Counted from the first letter of the stretch, positions 35,377 to 44,373 are shown. The stretch: DNA of 60,473 nucleotides from a virus (IMGVR_UViG_3300043448_000474:1-60473), one strand, 5' to 3'. Notes: a model not told the origin generated them from the letters alone. A program made the numbers and translations.

Positions 35377-36891
35377 TTACACCGGGATGCCAATAGATTC
35401 CCAGAAACCCCTTGGAACACCATTGATTGATGTCTCTTCGGCCTTCTCGTCTTTGCGCCCAGTAGGCTGCGCCTTGACCGACGGTGCGGACTGCGTAGTC
35501 GCAGGTTTTGGTGTTTGTTTTTGTGAGGAATTGCTCTCAGACTTCGTGAAGCCCATGCGTTTTGCGTACGCTTCAGCCTTTTTTTCGATGTCAGATTTGA
35601 TTTTAAACGCTTCGTATTGGGCCGTCTTTATGATCAGCTGGGGAACGAGAGACTCGTCCTGCACGGTGTAATACTTAGACCTCTGAGACACCGGCATATT
35701 GGCGTAATCACGCATGGTTGAGAATCTGCGACCGTCCTCGGTTACTGGACGCTCTTCGCGCGGCACGGATGCAATCACCTTCTCAACGTGCAATGCGGCA
35801 CTCACGAGGGTTTGCACCTCGCGACTCTTCTCGCTGTATCCATTCGGATTGTTGATCACACGCACCGCAGCATCGAGGGCCGGGATACTCCACTGCTCCA
35901 CGGTGCTTACAGCCTCCATTGCGATTGGGTCGTTCTTGATGTCCTCAACAGCCTTGGATCGATCGGTGTCAAACGTCTCTACAAGATCAGGACGCACAGC
36001 TTCAAGGAGGCTCTTGGAAGCCATTGTATCCACCTGCTGACGGATTGGTGCCAACTGAGCTTCCGCCTTTGCGCGGCGCACCTCCTCGATCTCGCCGCCA
36101 TATCTCTTGGCGATACGCTCTTCAGCCTCTCGGATAGCCTGTTCTTTGAGGATGGATCGATCAGCCTCTTTTAGATGGCGATCATCCACCTCGATGGAGT
36201 TCTCATCGATGAATGCGCGGTGGTCGTCATCGTCCCACGAGAAGTCCACGCCAGGGTTTTCCTTGCGCCATTTCCGCTCATACTCGCGCTCTTTCTTGGT
36301 GCCATCGAGGAACTCGCGCACGAGATCGCGGCCACGGTACTCTTGCGGGTGCAGACGCTGCACTTCGCGGAGTCGCTCGACTTCCTCCTGGGCGTCCTCC
36401 GGGATATCAACTTGTGAAGCACGGGCAGCTTCTTGAGCAGCCCTGTCGGCAGCAGCAGCCTTCTCTTGCTCAATGCGGCGGTAGGTTTCGGCTGCAGCTT
36501 CTGCAGCAGCCCTGCTCGCGGTCTCGGCCACCTTTTCTGCGGTCAGACGCGAGCGTCGCGGTTTGGGCTCTGGCTTCTCTTCTTCAACCTCCTCATCGGC
36601 ATCCTCGGCCTTTAGCTCTTCTTTGGGAGCCTCAGCCTTCTTCTCCGCCTTCTTGGACGGCTTTGGCTTCTCTTCAGTCTTCTGAGCCTCTGGCTGCTTG
36701 GAATCCTCATTCTGCTCATCGACCTGCTTCTCCTCGCCGAGTAGCCGGTCAAGAAGCATTAGACTTGCCTCTTTCGCGGCCTCGTCCATTGCTGCGGTAT
36801 TGTCGCCCTTTTGCTCGGGGCTTGGCTGCGTCTGCTGCGCCTGTTCAGCGGCGGCTAGAGCATCGGTATTCTGCTGTTCTTCAATGGTCAT
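35377..36891 (-). CDS. scaffolding protein (putative)
   Basis: A 504-residue highly charged, helical protein. The N-terminal 220 residues are Glu/Lys/Ala-rich low complexity (KPSKKAEKKAEAPKEELKAEDADEEVEEEKPEPK). A helical core follows, with a long coiled coil at about 200-320 and a more conserved C-terminus. It lies between portal and capsid, the classical scaffold position. I chose ATG 36891 (MTIEEQQNTDA); the 20 residues upstream in frame are basic and would overlap the preceding gene further. It would guide procapsid assembly and then leave. Confidence 0.75.
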   Translation of the reverse strand: MTIEEQQNTDALAAAEQAQQTQPSPEQKGDNTAAMDEAAKEASLMLLDRLLGEEKQVDEQNEDSKQPEAQKTEEKPKPSKKAEKKAEAPKEELKAEDADEEVEEEKPEPKPRRSRLTAEKVAETASRAAAEAAAETYRRIEQEKAAAADRAAQEAARASQVDIPEDAQEEVERLREVQRLHPQEYRGRDLVREFLDGTKKEREYERKWRKENPGVDFSWDDDDHRAFIDENSIEVDDRHLKEADRSILKEQAIREAEERIAKRYGGEIEEVRRAKAEAQLAPIRQQVDTMASKSLLEAVRPDLVETFDTDRSKAVEDIKNDPIAMEAVSTVEQWSIPALDAAVRVINNPNGYSEKSREVQTLVSAALHVEKVIASVPREERPVTEDGRRFSTMRDYANMPVSQRSKYYTVQDESLVPQLIIKTAQYEAFKIKSDIEKKAEAYAKRMGFTKSESNSSQKQTPKPATTQSAPSVKAQPTGRKDEKAEETSINGVPRGFWESIGIPV

Positions 36892-37198
36892 GTTGATCCG
36901 TGATTTGTACTTCGGCCGTTCGGAGCTTGAGCTTCTCCGACAGCGCGTCATTCAAGACGTTTAGGCACGTCTGAAAACGGGATGCCTGTGTCAGCGCCGT
37001 TGCTGCGCGGTTGTCCAGCCCCGCTTGGGAGGACAGCGACTCAGGGTTGCGAACTACTACGTTTGCGGCCTCGGCCTGTAGGGCTGCGATCTCAGCCAAC
37101 AGGCATCGCTTGAGGAGGGAGGCTTCCGGTTGCAGCAGCCATTTGCTGATCTGCAGGGATTCCGCCTCCGATAGGAACTTGGTCTGGACTGACAGCAT
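36881..37198 (-). CDS. small helical protein between portal and scaffold
   Basis: A 105-residue helical protein (SLQISKWLLQPEASLLKRCLLAEIAALQAEAANVVV...). It overlaps the portal 3' end by 107 bases and the scaffold start by 11. The gap between portal and scaffold would otherwise be empty in this tightly packed cassette, which supports it. A start inside the portal gene is unusual; a later alternative start may be used. Function is unknown. Confidence 0.55.
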   Translation of the reverse strand: MLSVQTKFLSEAESLQISKWLLQPEASLLKRCLLAEIAALQAEAANVVVRNPESLSSQAGLDNRAATALTQASRFQTCLNVLNDALSEKLKLRTAEVQITDQHDH

Positions 37199-39530
37199 TC
37201 AGTTGTTGTGCTTCTCCGATGATCTGAAAGAGCCGCATGACGGCTTGCGCTTGCTGGTCCTGGCGACCGGCCAGTTCCTCCAGCGCGGCGGTTGTCTGCT
37301 GCGCCTGAACTTGCATCGGCTCGACAAGGTTGGCGCGAAGCTCTTCTCCCAGCTGCATCATCTTGCCGTCTACGACCTGGGCAGCCATTTGAGCCAACTG
37401 CTGCTGCACCTGGGCGGCCTGTTCCTCCTGCGCCTTCTGCATCTCCTCAGGTGACTGAGGGGGCTGCTGAGGTGGCTGGATGCGCAGACGGAAGTCCTTT
37501 GGCGCGCCACTATAGACGAGGATCTGATTGAATAGGTCAATCAGCTGTTCAAGACCGGCGGCTTGGGAAAGCGTCGGGTTTGAGAAGATCGACTGGAACG
37601 TCTGGATCATCGTCGCCGCAATCTTCGAGTCCACAATACGATCAGCGCCATCGCGATCACTAGAGAAGCCATCCACGCGCAGGGCATCCTTGCTGCCGCG
37701 AATACCAGCCTTGGCATTGCGAGACTCTGGCTCGTCCACCTTGAATCCCATCTCTTCGAGAGACTTCCTCTTGGTGTCATCGACCTCAGCGACATCAGCC
37801 AGAACCTCGTCGTCGGAGTAGGCTAGGAACGCCTCGTAGAGCAGCTTCTTGCGAGCCTTCATAGCTCCGTCAATAAAGCTGCCAGTGAGCTCCAGTCGGT
37901 TACTGGTGTTGCTCGCCACAATGCGCACCTCCTCGGCCGTCTGCTCGTGAGACGCCGGGAAGCCAACCTCCTGCGGGGAGTAGCCAAGCACACGCTCCAT
38001 CATCTGAAGCAGCTGGTTGATGCCAGAGGCGATCTCCATCGAACTTCCCTGCGGAAGGCCAACCGGGGTAAACGCCTCGCGCTCAGACTGCTGCTGCCAC
38101 GAAAGTTCGCGCTTCGAGTACGGAATGAATGTGACTCCACGGTACTTCTTCTCACCAAGGTTGTTGATGAGGTCGATGTACTTCTGGTCAACCACGTCCG
38201 CATTCCAAAACACAATGCGCTCCAGGTTCTGCTTCACCGTCAGTATGTACTGGGTGAGCATGTTGGAGATGTGGTCCTGGAAAGGCAGGAGCTCCAGCGA
38301 TAGTGAGGAGTTGTGGGCGCTTCCCTGATCCGCGTCGTACATGTAAGCAACGAGCGGGTTGTAAGCGAGCGGCACAGCGTGACTGACAGTGTGCGATCCG
38401 GTATGGATGAATCGCATCCAGACCGGGTGATCGTAGTCGAACAAATCCCACTCAGATGGGATCAGCTTTGTAAAATGAGACACCACGGTGACACCCTCGT
38501 CATTGTGGTTCAGCGTGTAGCGATAGGCGTTCTTGACGCGCTCGTCCTCGCCGCTTCCTGGAGCGAACATGCCGACCTGCGGGAACTTCAGGGCGCACGG
38601 GAATAGCTCGCGGTAAAAGTTGTACTTCGCGTCCACCCAGCTTCCGTACTTGAACTGGATGTTGTCTGTGTTCCAGAAGTTCTTGTTGCTCTTGACGTCT
38701 TTGTACCGAAGCACGTTCCAGAACCCGGCGTATTCGCAGCCGGTGTCCGTGTTCATCGTGGTCAGACGGTTTGCGAGATCCCAGAACACACGACTAGGGT
38801 GGGGGATTTCAAAACGAACACCCTCCTTCACGGTTCTGGTCTTCTCGGAGCCCTTTTCCAGGAAGATCTGCTGCTCTCGGTAAAAGTCCTCGGACGGGAA
38901 GTTGATGCACGTCCCGTACTTGAGCATCTGCAGGATCGACTGGCGCTCGTCCTCGCGATAGCCCATCTCCTGGACCATGCGCTGAATGCGGCTCGTGATA
39001 ATCTCGCAGCGCAGCCGATTGGCCGTGGTCATCGACACCGGCTCGTACTTGTAGAGCGGGTAGATGTCGCGGTCGGTGAAGAGCTTGGCCCAGCGCATCT
39101 TCGTGTACGCCTGGACCAGCGGCACGAAGATGTGGAAGAACGTCGGCAGGTCCAACTTCATTATTGGCTTGCCGTCCTTGCCGCACTTGGCTGTGCCGTC
39201 CGAGTTGCACAGGGGCACGAGCATGTTCGTGAGGCGCTGAGTCATGCCCCACGTCTTCATGGCGTCGTACGCCTTCTCGCCGGACACGCCGCTGGACAAC
39301 AGACCCTCCACCAAGGTGTAAGTGATCTGCCTCTGGGACACGTCGTACGCCTGATCGATGGCGTACCACAGGCGAGCATCGTCGAGGTTTCGACGAATGC
39401 CCTCGTCAATGCGAGAGGAGTTCAGGTCGATCAGCGCCTTGATCTTGTCGCTGGGAACCTCGGCGGTGAACTTCGCCTTGAGCTTCTCAGGCGTGGCTCC
39501 GCGCTTCTTGAGCAGTTCGAGATCGACCAT
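37092..39530 (-). CDS. portal protein
   Basis: An 812-residue portal, longer than the roughly 530 aa T7 connector. An N-terminal helical region is followed by beta sections (PHPSRVFWDLANRLTTMNTDTGCEYAGFWNV; VTVVSHFTKLIPSEWDLFDYDHPVWMRFIHTG). The middle has LLPFQDHISNMLTQYILTVKQNLERIVFWNADVV, and a clip/stem-like part includes GSSMEIASGINQLLQMMERVLGYSPQEVGF. The C-terminal 150 residues are Gln-rich (repeated QQPPQSPEEMQKAQEEQAAQVQQQLAQM) and resemble a barrel. It forms the DNA entry ring and is the docking site for terminase and tail adaptor. Confidence 0.85.
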   Translation of the reverse strand: MVDLELLKKRGATPEKLKAKFTAEVPSDKIKALIDLNSSRIDEGIRRNLDDARLWYAIDQAYDVSQRQITYTLVEGLLSSGVSGEKAYDAMKTWGMTQRLTNMLVPLCNSDGTAKCGKDGKPIMKLDLPTFFHIFVPLVQAYTKMRWAKLFTDRDIYPLYKYEPVSMTTANRLRCEIITSRIQRMVQEMGYREDERQSILQMLKYGTCINFPSEDFYREQQIFLEKGSEKTRTVKEGVRFEIPHPSRVFWDLANRLTTMNTDTGCEYAGFWNVLRYKDVKSNKNFWNTDNIQFKYGSWVDAKYNFYRELFPCALKFPQVGMFAPGSGEDERVKNAYRYTLNHNDEGVTVVSHFTKLIPSEWDLFDYDHPVWMRFIHTGSHTVSHAVPLAYNPLVAYMYDADQGSAHNSSLSLELLPFQDHISNMLTQYILTVKQNLERIVFWNADVVDQKYIDLINNLGEKKYRGVTFIPYSKRELSWQQQSEREAFTPVGLPQGSSMEIASGINQLLQMMERVLGYSPQEVGFPASHEQTAEEVRIVASNTSNRLELTGSFIDGAMKARKKLLYEAFLAYSDDEVLADVAEVDDTKRKSLEEMGFKVDEPESRNAKAGIRGSKDALRVDGFSSDRDGADRIVDSKIAATMIQTFQSIFSNPTLSQAAGLEQLIDLFNQILVYSGAPKDFRLRIQPPQQPPQSPEEMQKAQEEQAAQVQQQLAQMAAQVVDGKMMQLGEELRANLVEPMQVQAQQTTAALEELAGRQDQQAQAVMRLFQIIGEAQQLNAVSPDQVPIGGGIPADQQMAAATGSLPPQAMPVG

Positions 39531-39536
39531 GATTGG

Positions 39537-39866
39537 TTACTTCTTCTTGGGGCCACCGATCATAATGATCACGCCCATTCCTTTGCCCTTGTGCTTCATC
39601 TTTCTGCGCGGCTCATCATAAGCATCATCATCAGCAGCATCGCCTTGCTCTCTCTCATACCCAGGATCCTCGGAAGCATCTTCGGAATCCATAGAGCCTT
39701 CCTCATCCATGTCTTCGCACTTCTCCACTTCGGAGATGTCTGCGACGACCTCGGAGTCAGACTTGGACTTGATCTTGAGGGTAGCGTAGACCTCGACCGT
39801 TTCACCGGGTTTGGCGTTTGCAACGGCCTCGTCAACGTCGGCAATCGGGATGGTAATCTCAGCCAT
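39537..39866 (-). CDS. small acidic protein with basic tail
   Basis: A 109-residue protein. Residues 1-45 look like a folded domain (ITIPIADVDEAVANAKPGETVEVYATLKIKSKS), residues 46-85 are very acidic (DEEGSMDSEDASEDPGYE...), and the tail is basic and hydrophobic (KMKHKGKGMGVIIMIGGPKKK). It is the first gene of the virion cassette, divergent from terminase. Its ATG is preceded by GACCT, not a Shine-Dalgarno. A charge-segregated small protein at this place could be a scaffold or decoration helper, but this is a guess. Confidence 0.65.
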   Translation of the reverse strand: MAEITIPIADVDEAVANAKPGETVEVYATLKIKSKSDSEVVADISEVEKCEDMDEEGSMDSEDASEDPGYEREQGDAADDDAYDEPRRKMKHKGKGMGVIIMIGGPKKK

Positions 39867-39935
39867 AGGTCACAACTTTAGGTGGAGCATTCGCTGCGCC
39901 CGTGCAGAATTACAACCGAAAGTCGCACCGACCTT

Positions 39936-41414
39936 ATGCACGACAAAAACGGCCGGTGGTTACCAGATCTCTCGCCAAAAGGTTTCGAGGTTTTCAATGC
40001 CTACGAGCGTTATCTGATGGTGGATGGACCCCGCAAAGCAGGGAAGTCTTTAGCGATCGCTAACCGCGTGGCACGCCATCTCTTTGAGAATCAGAATGCC
40101 ACCGTTGGGATCATCACAAAGACCCTGAAGAACGGTAAGGTTGGTGTATGGTCTGACCTTACAAAAACTGTTCTTCCGCAGTGGATAGGCGCGAAAATCG
40201 GCATGAAGTGGACAAAGGAGCCAACAATGGACGTGGCTACAAAGATGTCCTACGCACGTGTCCGAAATGGATTTGGAGGAGAATCCGAGGTCCAGCTTCA
40301 CTCGCTAGAGAACGTCTGGGAGGCGGAAGCCAAGTTCAAAGGAACACGCTTCTCGTTACTTTGGTTGTCCGAGGCTGACCAGTTTGAGGACCGCGTTGTG
40401 TTCGACGTGTTGACCGACCAGCTACGCGTCGTTGAGATCCCATACGAGAACCATCAGATCATCGCCGACCTGAACCCCCCAGAAACCGGGATCAACCACT
40501 GGCTCGCCGGGATATGGATCACGCGAAAGCAAAGCGACAACGAGCAGTTCGAGAACCAGTTCAAGCGCATTCAGTTCACGATCGACGACAACACATTCCT
40601 TGATCCACGCGAGAAACAAGACCTGATCAACAAGTATTCATACGACAAGCAGCTGTACGCTCGTTACGTCATGGGAGAATGGGTTGAAGACGTAAGCGAG
40701 GGCCACTTCGCCGATGTGTTCGTCCCAAACACTCACGTCGTCGGAAACGTCTCAGGCCCACGCGAGGAGGATCACGAGATCATCATCCCTCCCAAAAACT
40801 GCATCGAGCTCTTCAGTGGTTGGGACTTGGGTGATGTGAACCACGCCTGTTCTATCTCGTGCAAGCGTACCGACGCCAACGGAAACTCGATCTTCGACGT
40901 GATCGATGAGGCGGTAGTCATCGACCGGAAGATCAGCATCGCCGACTTCACTGATACGGTGATGGAGAAGATGCAGTGGTGGGAAGAATACCTGAAGAAG
41001 GAGCACGGCACAGAGCGAATCCTATGGCGTCACTGGTCGGACAACTCGGCGTGGCGATACCGTGCTGCCTCCGACGTGTACGATGAGCTCGTGGTGCGCC
41101 AGGTGTCGCAGGGCAAAATCGTCCTGCACGCAGTTACCAAAGGATCCGGCTCCGTGAAGCAGCGCATCGGGCTCCTCAAGAAACTCATTTTCGATCGGCG
41201 CATCTTCTTCTCCGCACAGCTGACCAACACGATTAAGATGGTCCGCGAGATGAAGCCGGGACCGAACCGCGCCGAGCCAATCCGTGACGGAGACAAGAAT
41301 AAACACATCTTCGACGCGCTAACCTACATGCTCATCAGCGAGACCCCTATGGATGTAGAACGACGGACCATTACAACGTCGGTCAAGAAGCCGACCATGG
41401 TCTTCACGCAATGA
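39936..41414 (+). CDS. terL: terminase large subunit
   Basis: A 492-residue protein. The ATPase domain has Walker A GPRKAGKS (31-38) and a Walker-B-like LLWLSEADQF. The nuclease domain starts at FSGWDLGDVNHACSIS (first acidic ligand) and ends with NKHIFDALTYML (last acidic ligand). It packages DNA through the portal and cuts it. I chose ATG 39936; the longer ORF from 39882 adds 18 basic residues with no ribosome-binding site. The 69-base divergent gap to the acidic gene must hold start signals in both directions; no copy of the recurrent promoter is seen. It overlaps the next gene by four bases. Confidence 0.93.
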   Translation: MHDKNGRWLPDLSPKGFEVFNAYERYLMVDGPRKAGKSLAIANRVARHLFENQNATVGIITKTLKNGKVGVWSDLTKTVLPQWIGAKIGMKWTKEPTMDVATKMSYARVRNGFGGESEVQLHSLENVWEAEAKFKGTRFSLLWLSEADQFEDRVVFDVLTDQLRVVEIPYENHQIIADLNPPETGINHWLAGIWITRKQSDNEQFENQFKRIQFTIDDNTFLDPREKQDLINKYSYDKQLYARYVMGEWVEDVSEGHFADVFVPNTHVVGNVSGPREEDHEIIIPPKNCIELFSGWDLGDVNHACSISCKRTDANGNSIFDVIDEAVVIDRKISIADFTDTVMEKMQWWEEYLKKEHGTERILWRHWSDNSAWRYRAASDVYDELVVRQVSQGKIVLHAVTKGSGSVKQRIGLLKKLIFDRRIFFSAQLTNTIKMVREMKPGPNRAEPIRDGDKNKHIFDALTYMLISETPMDVERRTITTSVKKPTMVFTQ

Positions 41415-42604
41415 CACCGAAGCTGATCTACCTCAACCACAAGGACACCGAACTCTGGCTGATCTCTGGTGACACCTGGGAAATCCCAGTCAAATGCAGG
41501 TACTGCGAGTTCAACGGCACCGAATACATCCACGCTTTTCCCGCCGTGGCACTCGGGTTTGCTCAGTCATCGTCCCTTGACCTGGCGCTCAAACGACTGG
41601 GCGGGGAGATCGACGTGAAGTCAGGGTGGGCTATCCCAGCTGAAGCGATGCGACAGCATTTCAGGAAGGCTGAAGGCATCACTCCCGAGTTCTACTTCAA
41701 GTGGAACGGAGACGCGGTCAAGACACCCACAGCCGAACAGATCGACGTGAAGGTGAAGGAGCGTCAGTCCAAGCTCGACTGCTCCGAGTTCATCAAAAAC
41801 GTCGCTCAGGCGTCTGGTATCGATGTGGGCACATTGACGCTCGCATGGATCGCGATCACACAGCAGATCCCTTCGTGGCTGCTGACGGGTAACACGCTGA
41901 ACCTCGGCTTCTCAAGACTCATCGCCGTCCCATACCGGAAGAACTGGAAGGAGATACTGCTGACGCGCTACCCGACGCTGAAGAAAGCTCTGATGATCAA
42001 GAGCCCGAAGCGACTGCTGTCGATGGCGTTCACTGCTGCGTCCAGGATGGTTCGCATGTCTGAACTAACCGAGAGCCATGAGCGCAGGGGGCGTACTGTA
42101 TTCTCGTGGACAATCGAGGTGTTGCACGACTCAGGCTGGGAAAAAACGTGCGATCAAGTAGAAGGTGACGCAGCAGCGCGACTCGGCCCACTGGCTTACG
42201 TAAAGCGGTGGGCCAACCGTGTTTCGCAGATCGAAGACAGCATCTATGAGGTCTTGGCTGAACAGATTCAGAAAGAAACTGCTCCGACTTGCCGAGTACT
42301 CTGGCGTCGTGGTCAGCGGGGTATGCAATTTGTTCAGGCATCTCCCACTGTCATTGGCTCTTCCACGATTGTTGAATGCGATGACGGCAGCAGCACGAGC
42401 GTTGACGATTTCCTCGGCATCGAAGACGCGTCCGAGTATCTGGAGGAAAAGGCTTCGCGCCTGTTACAAATGCCCACTGTTCAATCCGAAAATGAAGACG
42501 TGCGGGTACCACGGGGAACTGATGCACAGGTCAGGCCAGACGATGGGATGCTGGTGCTACCTGCCTCTGGCTGCCAAGTTGCCAGAGAAGCAGTGCTGGA
42601 TTGA
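41411..42604 (+). CDS. hypothetical protein, 397 aa
   Basis: The ATG overlaps the terminase stop (ATGA), so translation is coupled. The N-terminus has a CRYC pair and the central part is mixed alpha/beta (LDCSEFIKNVAQASGIDVGTLTLAWIAITQQIPSWLL). The last 45 residues overlap, in another frame, a Cys-rich ORF that ends in an ATGA overlap with the next gene. The C-terminal part of this frame looks less conserved in character than the alternative, so a frameshift or a nested gene is possible. No function is recognised. Confidence 0.7.
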   Translation: MTPKLIYLNHKDTELWLISGDTWEIPVKCRYCEFNGTEYIHAFPAVALGFAQSSSLDLALKRLGGEIDVKSGWAIPAEAMRQHFRKAEGITPEFYFKWNGDAVKTPTAEQIDVKVKERQSKLDCSEFIKNVAQASGIDVGTLTLAWIAITQQIPSWLLTGNTLNLGFSRLIAVPYRKNWKEILLTRYPTLKKALMIKSPKRLLSMAFTAASRMVRMSELTESHERRGRTVFSWTIEVLHDSGWEKTCDQVEGDAAARLGPLAYVKRWANRVSQIEDSIYEVLAEQIQKETAPTCRVLWRRGQRGMQFVQASPTVIGSSTIVECDDGSSTSVDDFLGIEDASEYLEEKASRLLQMPTVQSENEDVRVPRGTDAQVRPDDGMLVLPASGCQVAREAVLD

Positions 42605-42638
42605 CGCAATGGGATCAAAAGGCAAGTGGACTGAATGA
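42381..42638 (+). CDS. Cys-rich small protein overlapping the preceding gene
   Basis: An 85-residue frame with a zinc-binding look: CYKCPLF, TCGYHGEL, GCWCYLP, CWID (eight cysteines and a histidine in 50 residues). It lies in the +1 frame relative to the 397-aa gene and ends in an ATGA overlap with the next start at 42635, the coupling used throughout this operon. The start is uncertain: ATG 42381 is the last ATG before the Cys-rich part, and a +1 frameshift from the upstream gene around 42440-42470 would also join them. A metal-binding role is inferred. Confidence 0.55.
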   Translation: MTAAARALTISSASKTRPSIWRKRLRACYKCPLFNPKMKTCGYHGELMHRSGQTMGCWCYLPLAAKLPEKQCWIDAMGSKGKWTE

Positions 42639-43168
42639 CACCGATTCCAACAGAACAAAATGGATGCATATCTACCAATGTGCAGCCAATTAGTAATAGG
42701 CCAACAATCTCGATGGCTGTAGCAGAAAAGGCTGCACGCGAAGCGGGGTTCAATGTCATTGACGCCAAGCAACTGAAAGCTGCTGGTGTTTTTGGTGAGT
42801 TTGTTTCCCAGGTTGGCGCAATCCACTTGGGCCGATCTCGTTTGGCAATGAATCTGGCTCGCACAGACAAAGCTCTTGAGTTCTGCGAGCAAGCCCTTGA
42901 GCACCGCGAGTTTCCTGATCCCGAGTCGATGATTGGCGTTATGAAGGTTCACGCCTCACTGATTGGCGAGTCGAACCGTGCCGCAGAGCTCTTGATCAAG
43001 TCGGCGCAACAGGCCGCTGAGACTGCGAAGACTGAGGCGCTCACACAGTTGCCTGGGTTTGTTCCTCGTGCTCAAGTCGGCCCCACTCAAGTGAACGTGC
43101 AGGTCATTGCCAAGGCTTCCGAGACCAGCGTGACCGAAGTGAAAGGAGACGACGATGCCTCAGATTAA
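42635..43168 (+). CDS. hypothetical helical protein (possible small terminase)
   Basis: A 177-residue protein with an N-terminal helical part (MAVAEKAAREAGFNVIDAKQLKAAGVFGEFV), a helical middle (LARTDKALEFCEQALEHREFP; LIGESNRAAELLIKSAQQAAETAKTEAL), and an acidic end (TEVKGDDDASD). It stands three genes after terL. The helical, multimer-prone composition and location could fit a small terminase subunit, but no HTH or other marker is visible, so this remains a guess. Confidence 0.6.
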   Translation: MTPIPTEQNGCISTNVQPISNRPTISMAVAEKAAREAGFNVIDAKQLKAAGVFGEFVSQVGAIHLGRSRLAMNLARTDKALEFCEQALEHREFPDPESMIGVMKVHASLIGESNRAAELLIKSAQQAAETAKTEALTQLPGFVPRAQVGPTQVNVQVIAKASETSVTEVKGDDDASD

Positions 43169-43472
43169 AGGAGTCAAGCGGTTGCCCAGCGGCGGCGTCA
43201 TGTACCGTGGAGAGCGATTCCCCGGCTTCAATAAGCCGAAGGCTGCTCCTGCTGGTGACATCCACAAGAAGCGGGTGCTCGCGAAGAAGGGCGATAAGGT
43301 GAAGGTTGTGCCGTTTGGTCATCGTGGCTACAGCGACTTTACCAAGCACAAGAACCCAAAGCGCCGGGCCAACTACCTGAGTCGATCGGGGGGCATCCGC
43401 AACAAAAGCGGACAGCTTACCAAGGACGACAAGTTCAGCGCGAACTACTGGGCGCGGAGGATCCTCTGGTGA
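43155..43472 (+). CDS. DUF5754-like basic protein
   Basis: A 105-residue basic protein. The C-terminal 55 residues read VVPFGHRGYSDFTKHKNPKR ... NYLSRSGGIRNKSGQL ... FSANYWARRILW. This resembles DUF5754, a short basic domain I know mainly from giant DNA viruses and some bacteria and phages, where the pattern is FGHxxYxDYTxHKDxxRxxNYxxR...W. Function is unknown; the charge suggests nucleic acid binding or packaging. It is followed directly, with a GTGA overlap, by a DUF5872-like gene. Confidence 0.75.
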   Translation: MPQIKGVKRLPSGGVMYRGERFPGFNKPKAAPAGDIHKKRVLAKKGDKVKVVPFGHRGYSDFTKHKNPKRRANYLSRSGGIRNKSGQLTKDDKFSANYWARRILW

Positions 43473-43870
43473 GCACTGCCTCAAAGTCCAACCCCGGCCT
43501 CTGGAAGCGGATCGTCAAGGCGGTGAAGTCGTCGTCGAAGGGCGGCAAACCGAACCAGTGGAGCGCGCGAAAAGCGCAGATCGCCGTACGTCGTTACAAG
43601 GATCTTGGAGGTTCATACCGTGGAGCAAAGTCTCCATCCAACAGCCTCGCCAAGTGGACCAAAGAGGACTGGGGCACCAAGAGCGGGAAGAACTCAGTTG
43701 TCGGACGGGGTGCCACCGGGGAGAGGTACCTGCCGCGCAAGGCTCGTCAGTCGCTGAGCAATTCAGAGTACGCCGCAACAACGGCCGCGAAGCGTGCCGG
43801 AATGAGGTCCGGCAAACAGTTCGTGCGTCAGCCAAAGGGAATCGCAGAGAAAACCGCTAGATACCGCTGA
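43469..43870 (+). CDS. DUF5872-like basic protein
   Basis: A 133-residue basic protein with KGGKPNQWSARKAQIAVRRYKDLGGSY, LAKWTKEDWGTKSGK, GERYLPRKARQSLSNSEYAATTAAKRAG, and the ending RQPKGIAEKTARYR. This is the DUF5872 pattern, known from nucleocytoplasmic large DNA viruses and some bacteria and phages, of unknown function. The start is a GTG overlapping the stop of the DUF5754-like gene (GTGA), implying co-translation. The two may act together. Confidence 0.78.
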   Translation: MSTASKSNPGLWKRIVKAVKSSSKGGKPNQWSARKAQIAVRRYKDLGGSYRGAKSPSNSLAKWTKEDWGTKSGKNSVVGRGATGERYLPRKARQSLSNSEYAATTAAKRAGMRSGKQFVRQPKGIAEKTARYR

Positions 43871-43921
43871 CGACTCCACCTTTCAGGTCCGACACATACC
43901 GTGTAGGCAACAGGTCAATTT

Positions 43922-44368
43922 ATGGCTACCGCTCAAATCTACAACAATGCACTCCTGGAGATGGTCAAGGGCACCTTGAACTTCCCCACGACCACCACAC
44001 CGACCTACAAGGTCATGCTGATCGCTGCGACTCCGTCGTACACGTTCAGTAAGAACCACTCGACTGTGTCCGACGTAAAGACCGCTGGTGCCACCGAGGT
44101 CTCTGGAACCGGGTACTCCACTGGGGGCGCATCAATCCCGTCGCCAGGCATTGCCACGACGATCAACTCAAACGCGATTGAGGTGAACATCACCGACGTA
44201 ATCTGGCCGAGCTCTACGATCACTGCCCGTGGCGCGATCCTCTACAACCCGACCGGGAACGACGCGACTGCTAAGGTGGTTGCCTACATCGACTTCGGCG
44301 CGAACGTGTCATCGAACAACTCGGCGCTGACGATCGACTTCCAGACACCGCTCAAACTCCAGAACTAA
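43922..44368 (+). CDS. small virion protein (putative decoration/tail protein)
   Basis: A 148-residue beta-rich protein: MATAQIYNNALLEMVKGTLNF, YKVMLIAATPSYTFSKNHSTVSDV, EVSGTGYSTGGASI, ITDVIWPSSTITARGAILYNP, YIDFGANVSSNNSALTIDF. This order matches a family of small structural proteins seen in many tailed phages, often annotated only as structural. It is the only virion-like gene on the plus strand here. The 51-base upstream gap has no Shine-Dalgarno. Confidence 0.72.
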   Translation: MATAQIYNNALLEMVKGTLNFPTTTTPTYKVMLIAATPSYTFSKNHSTVSDVKTAGATEVSGTGYSTGGASIPSPGIATTINSNAIEVNITDVIWPSSTITARGAILYNPTGNDATAKVVAYIDFGANVSSNNSALTIDFQTPLKLQN

Positions 44369-44373
44369 CCAGC

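Noticed and set aside
35640-35665. GGTGTAATACTTAG half-palindrome in the scaffold gene
   Set aside because: The right arm is lost and no TTGAC box lies at the right distance; probably chance within coding sequence.
38799-39881. 360-aa plus-strand ORF opposite the portal gene
   Set aside because: It is an antisense shadow of the portal and acidic-protein genes, with His/Leu/Val-rich low-information sequence.
43889-43921. Minus-strand TTGACC-N14-TATGTG
   Set aside because: The spacing matches the recurrent promoter, but the GGTG...ACACC palindrome is absent and it would run antisense into the DUF5872-like gene.
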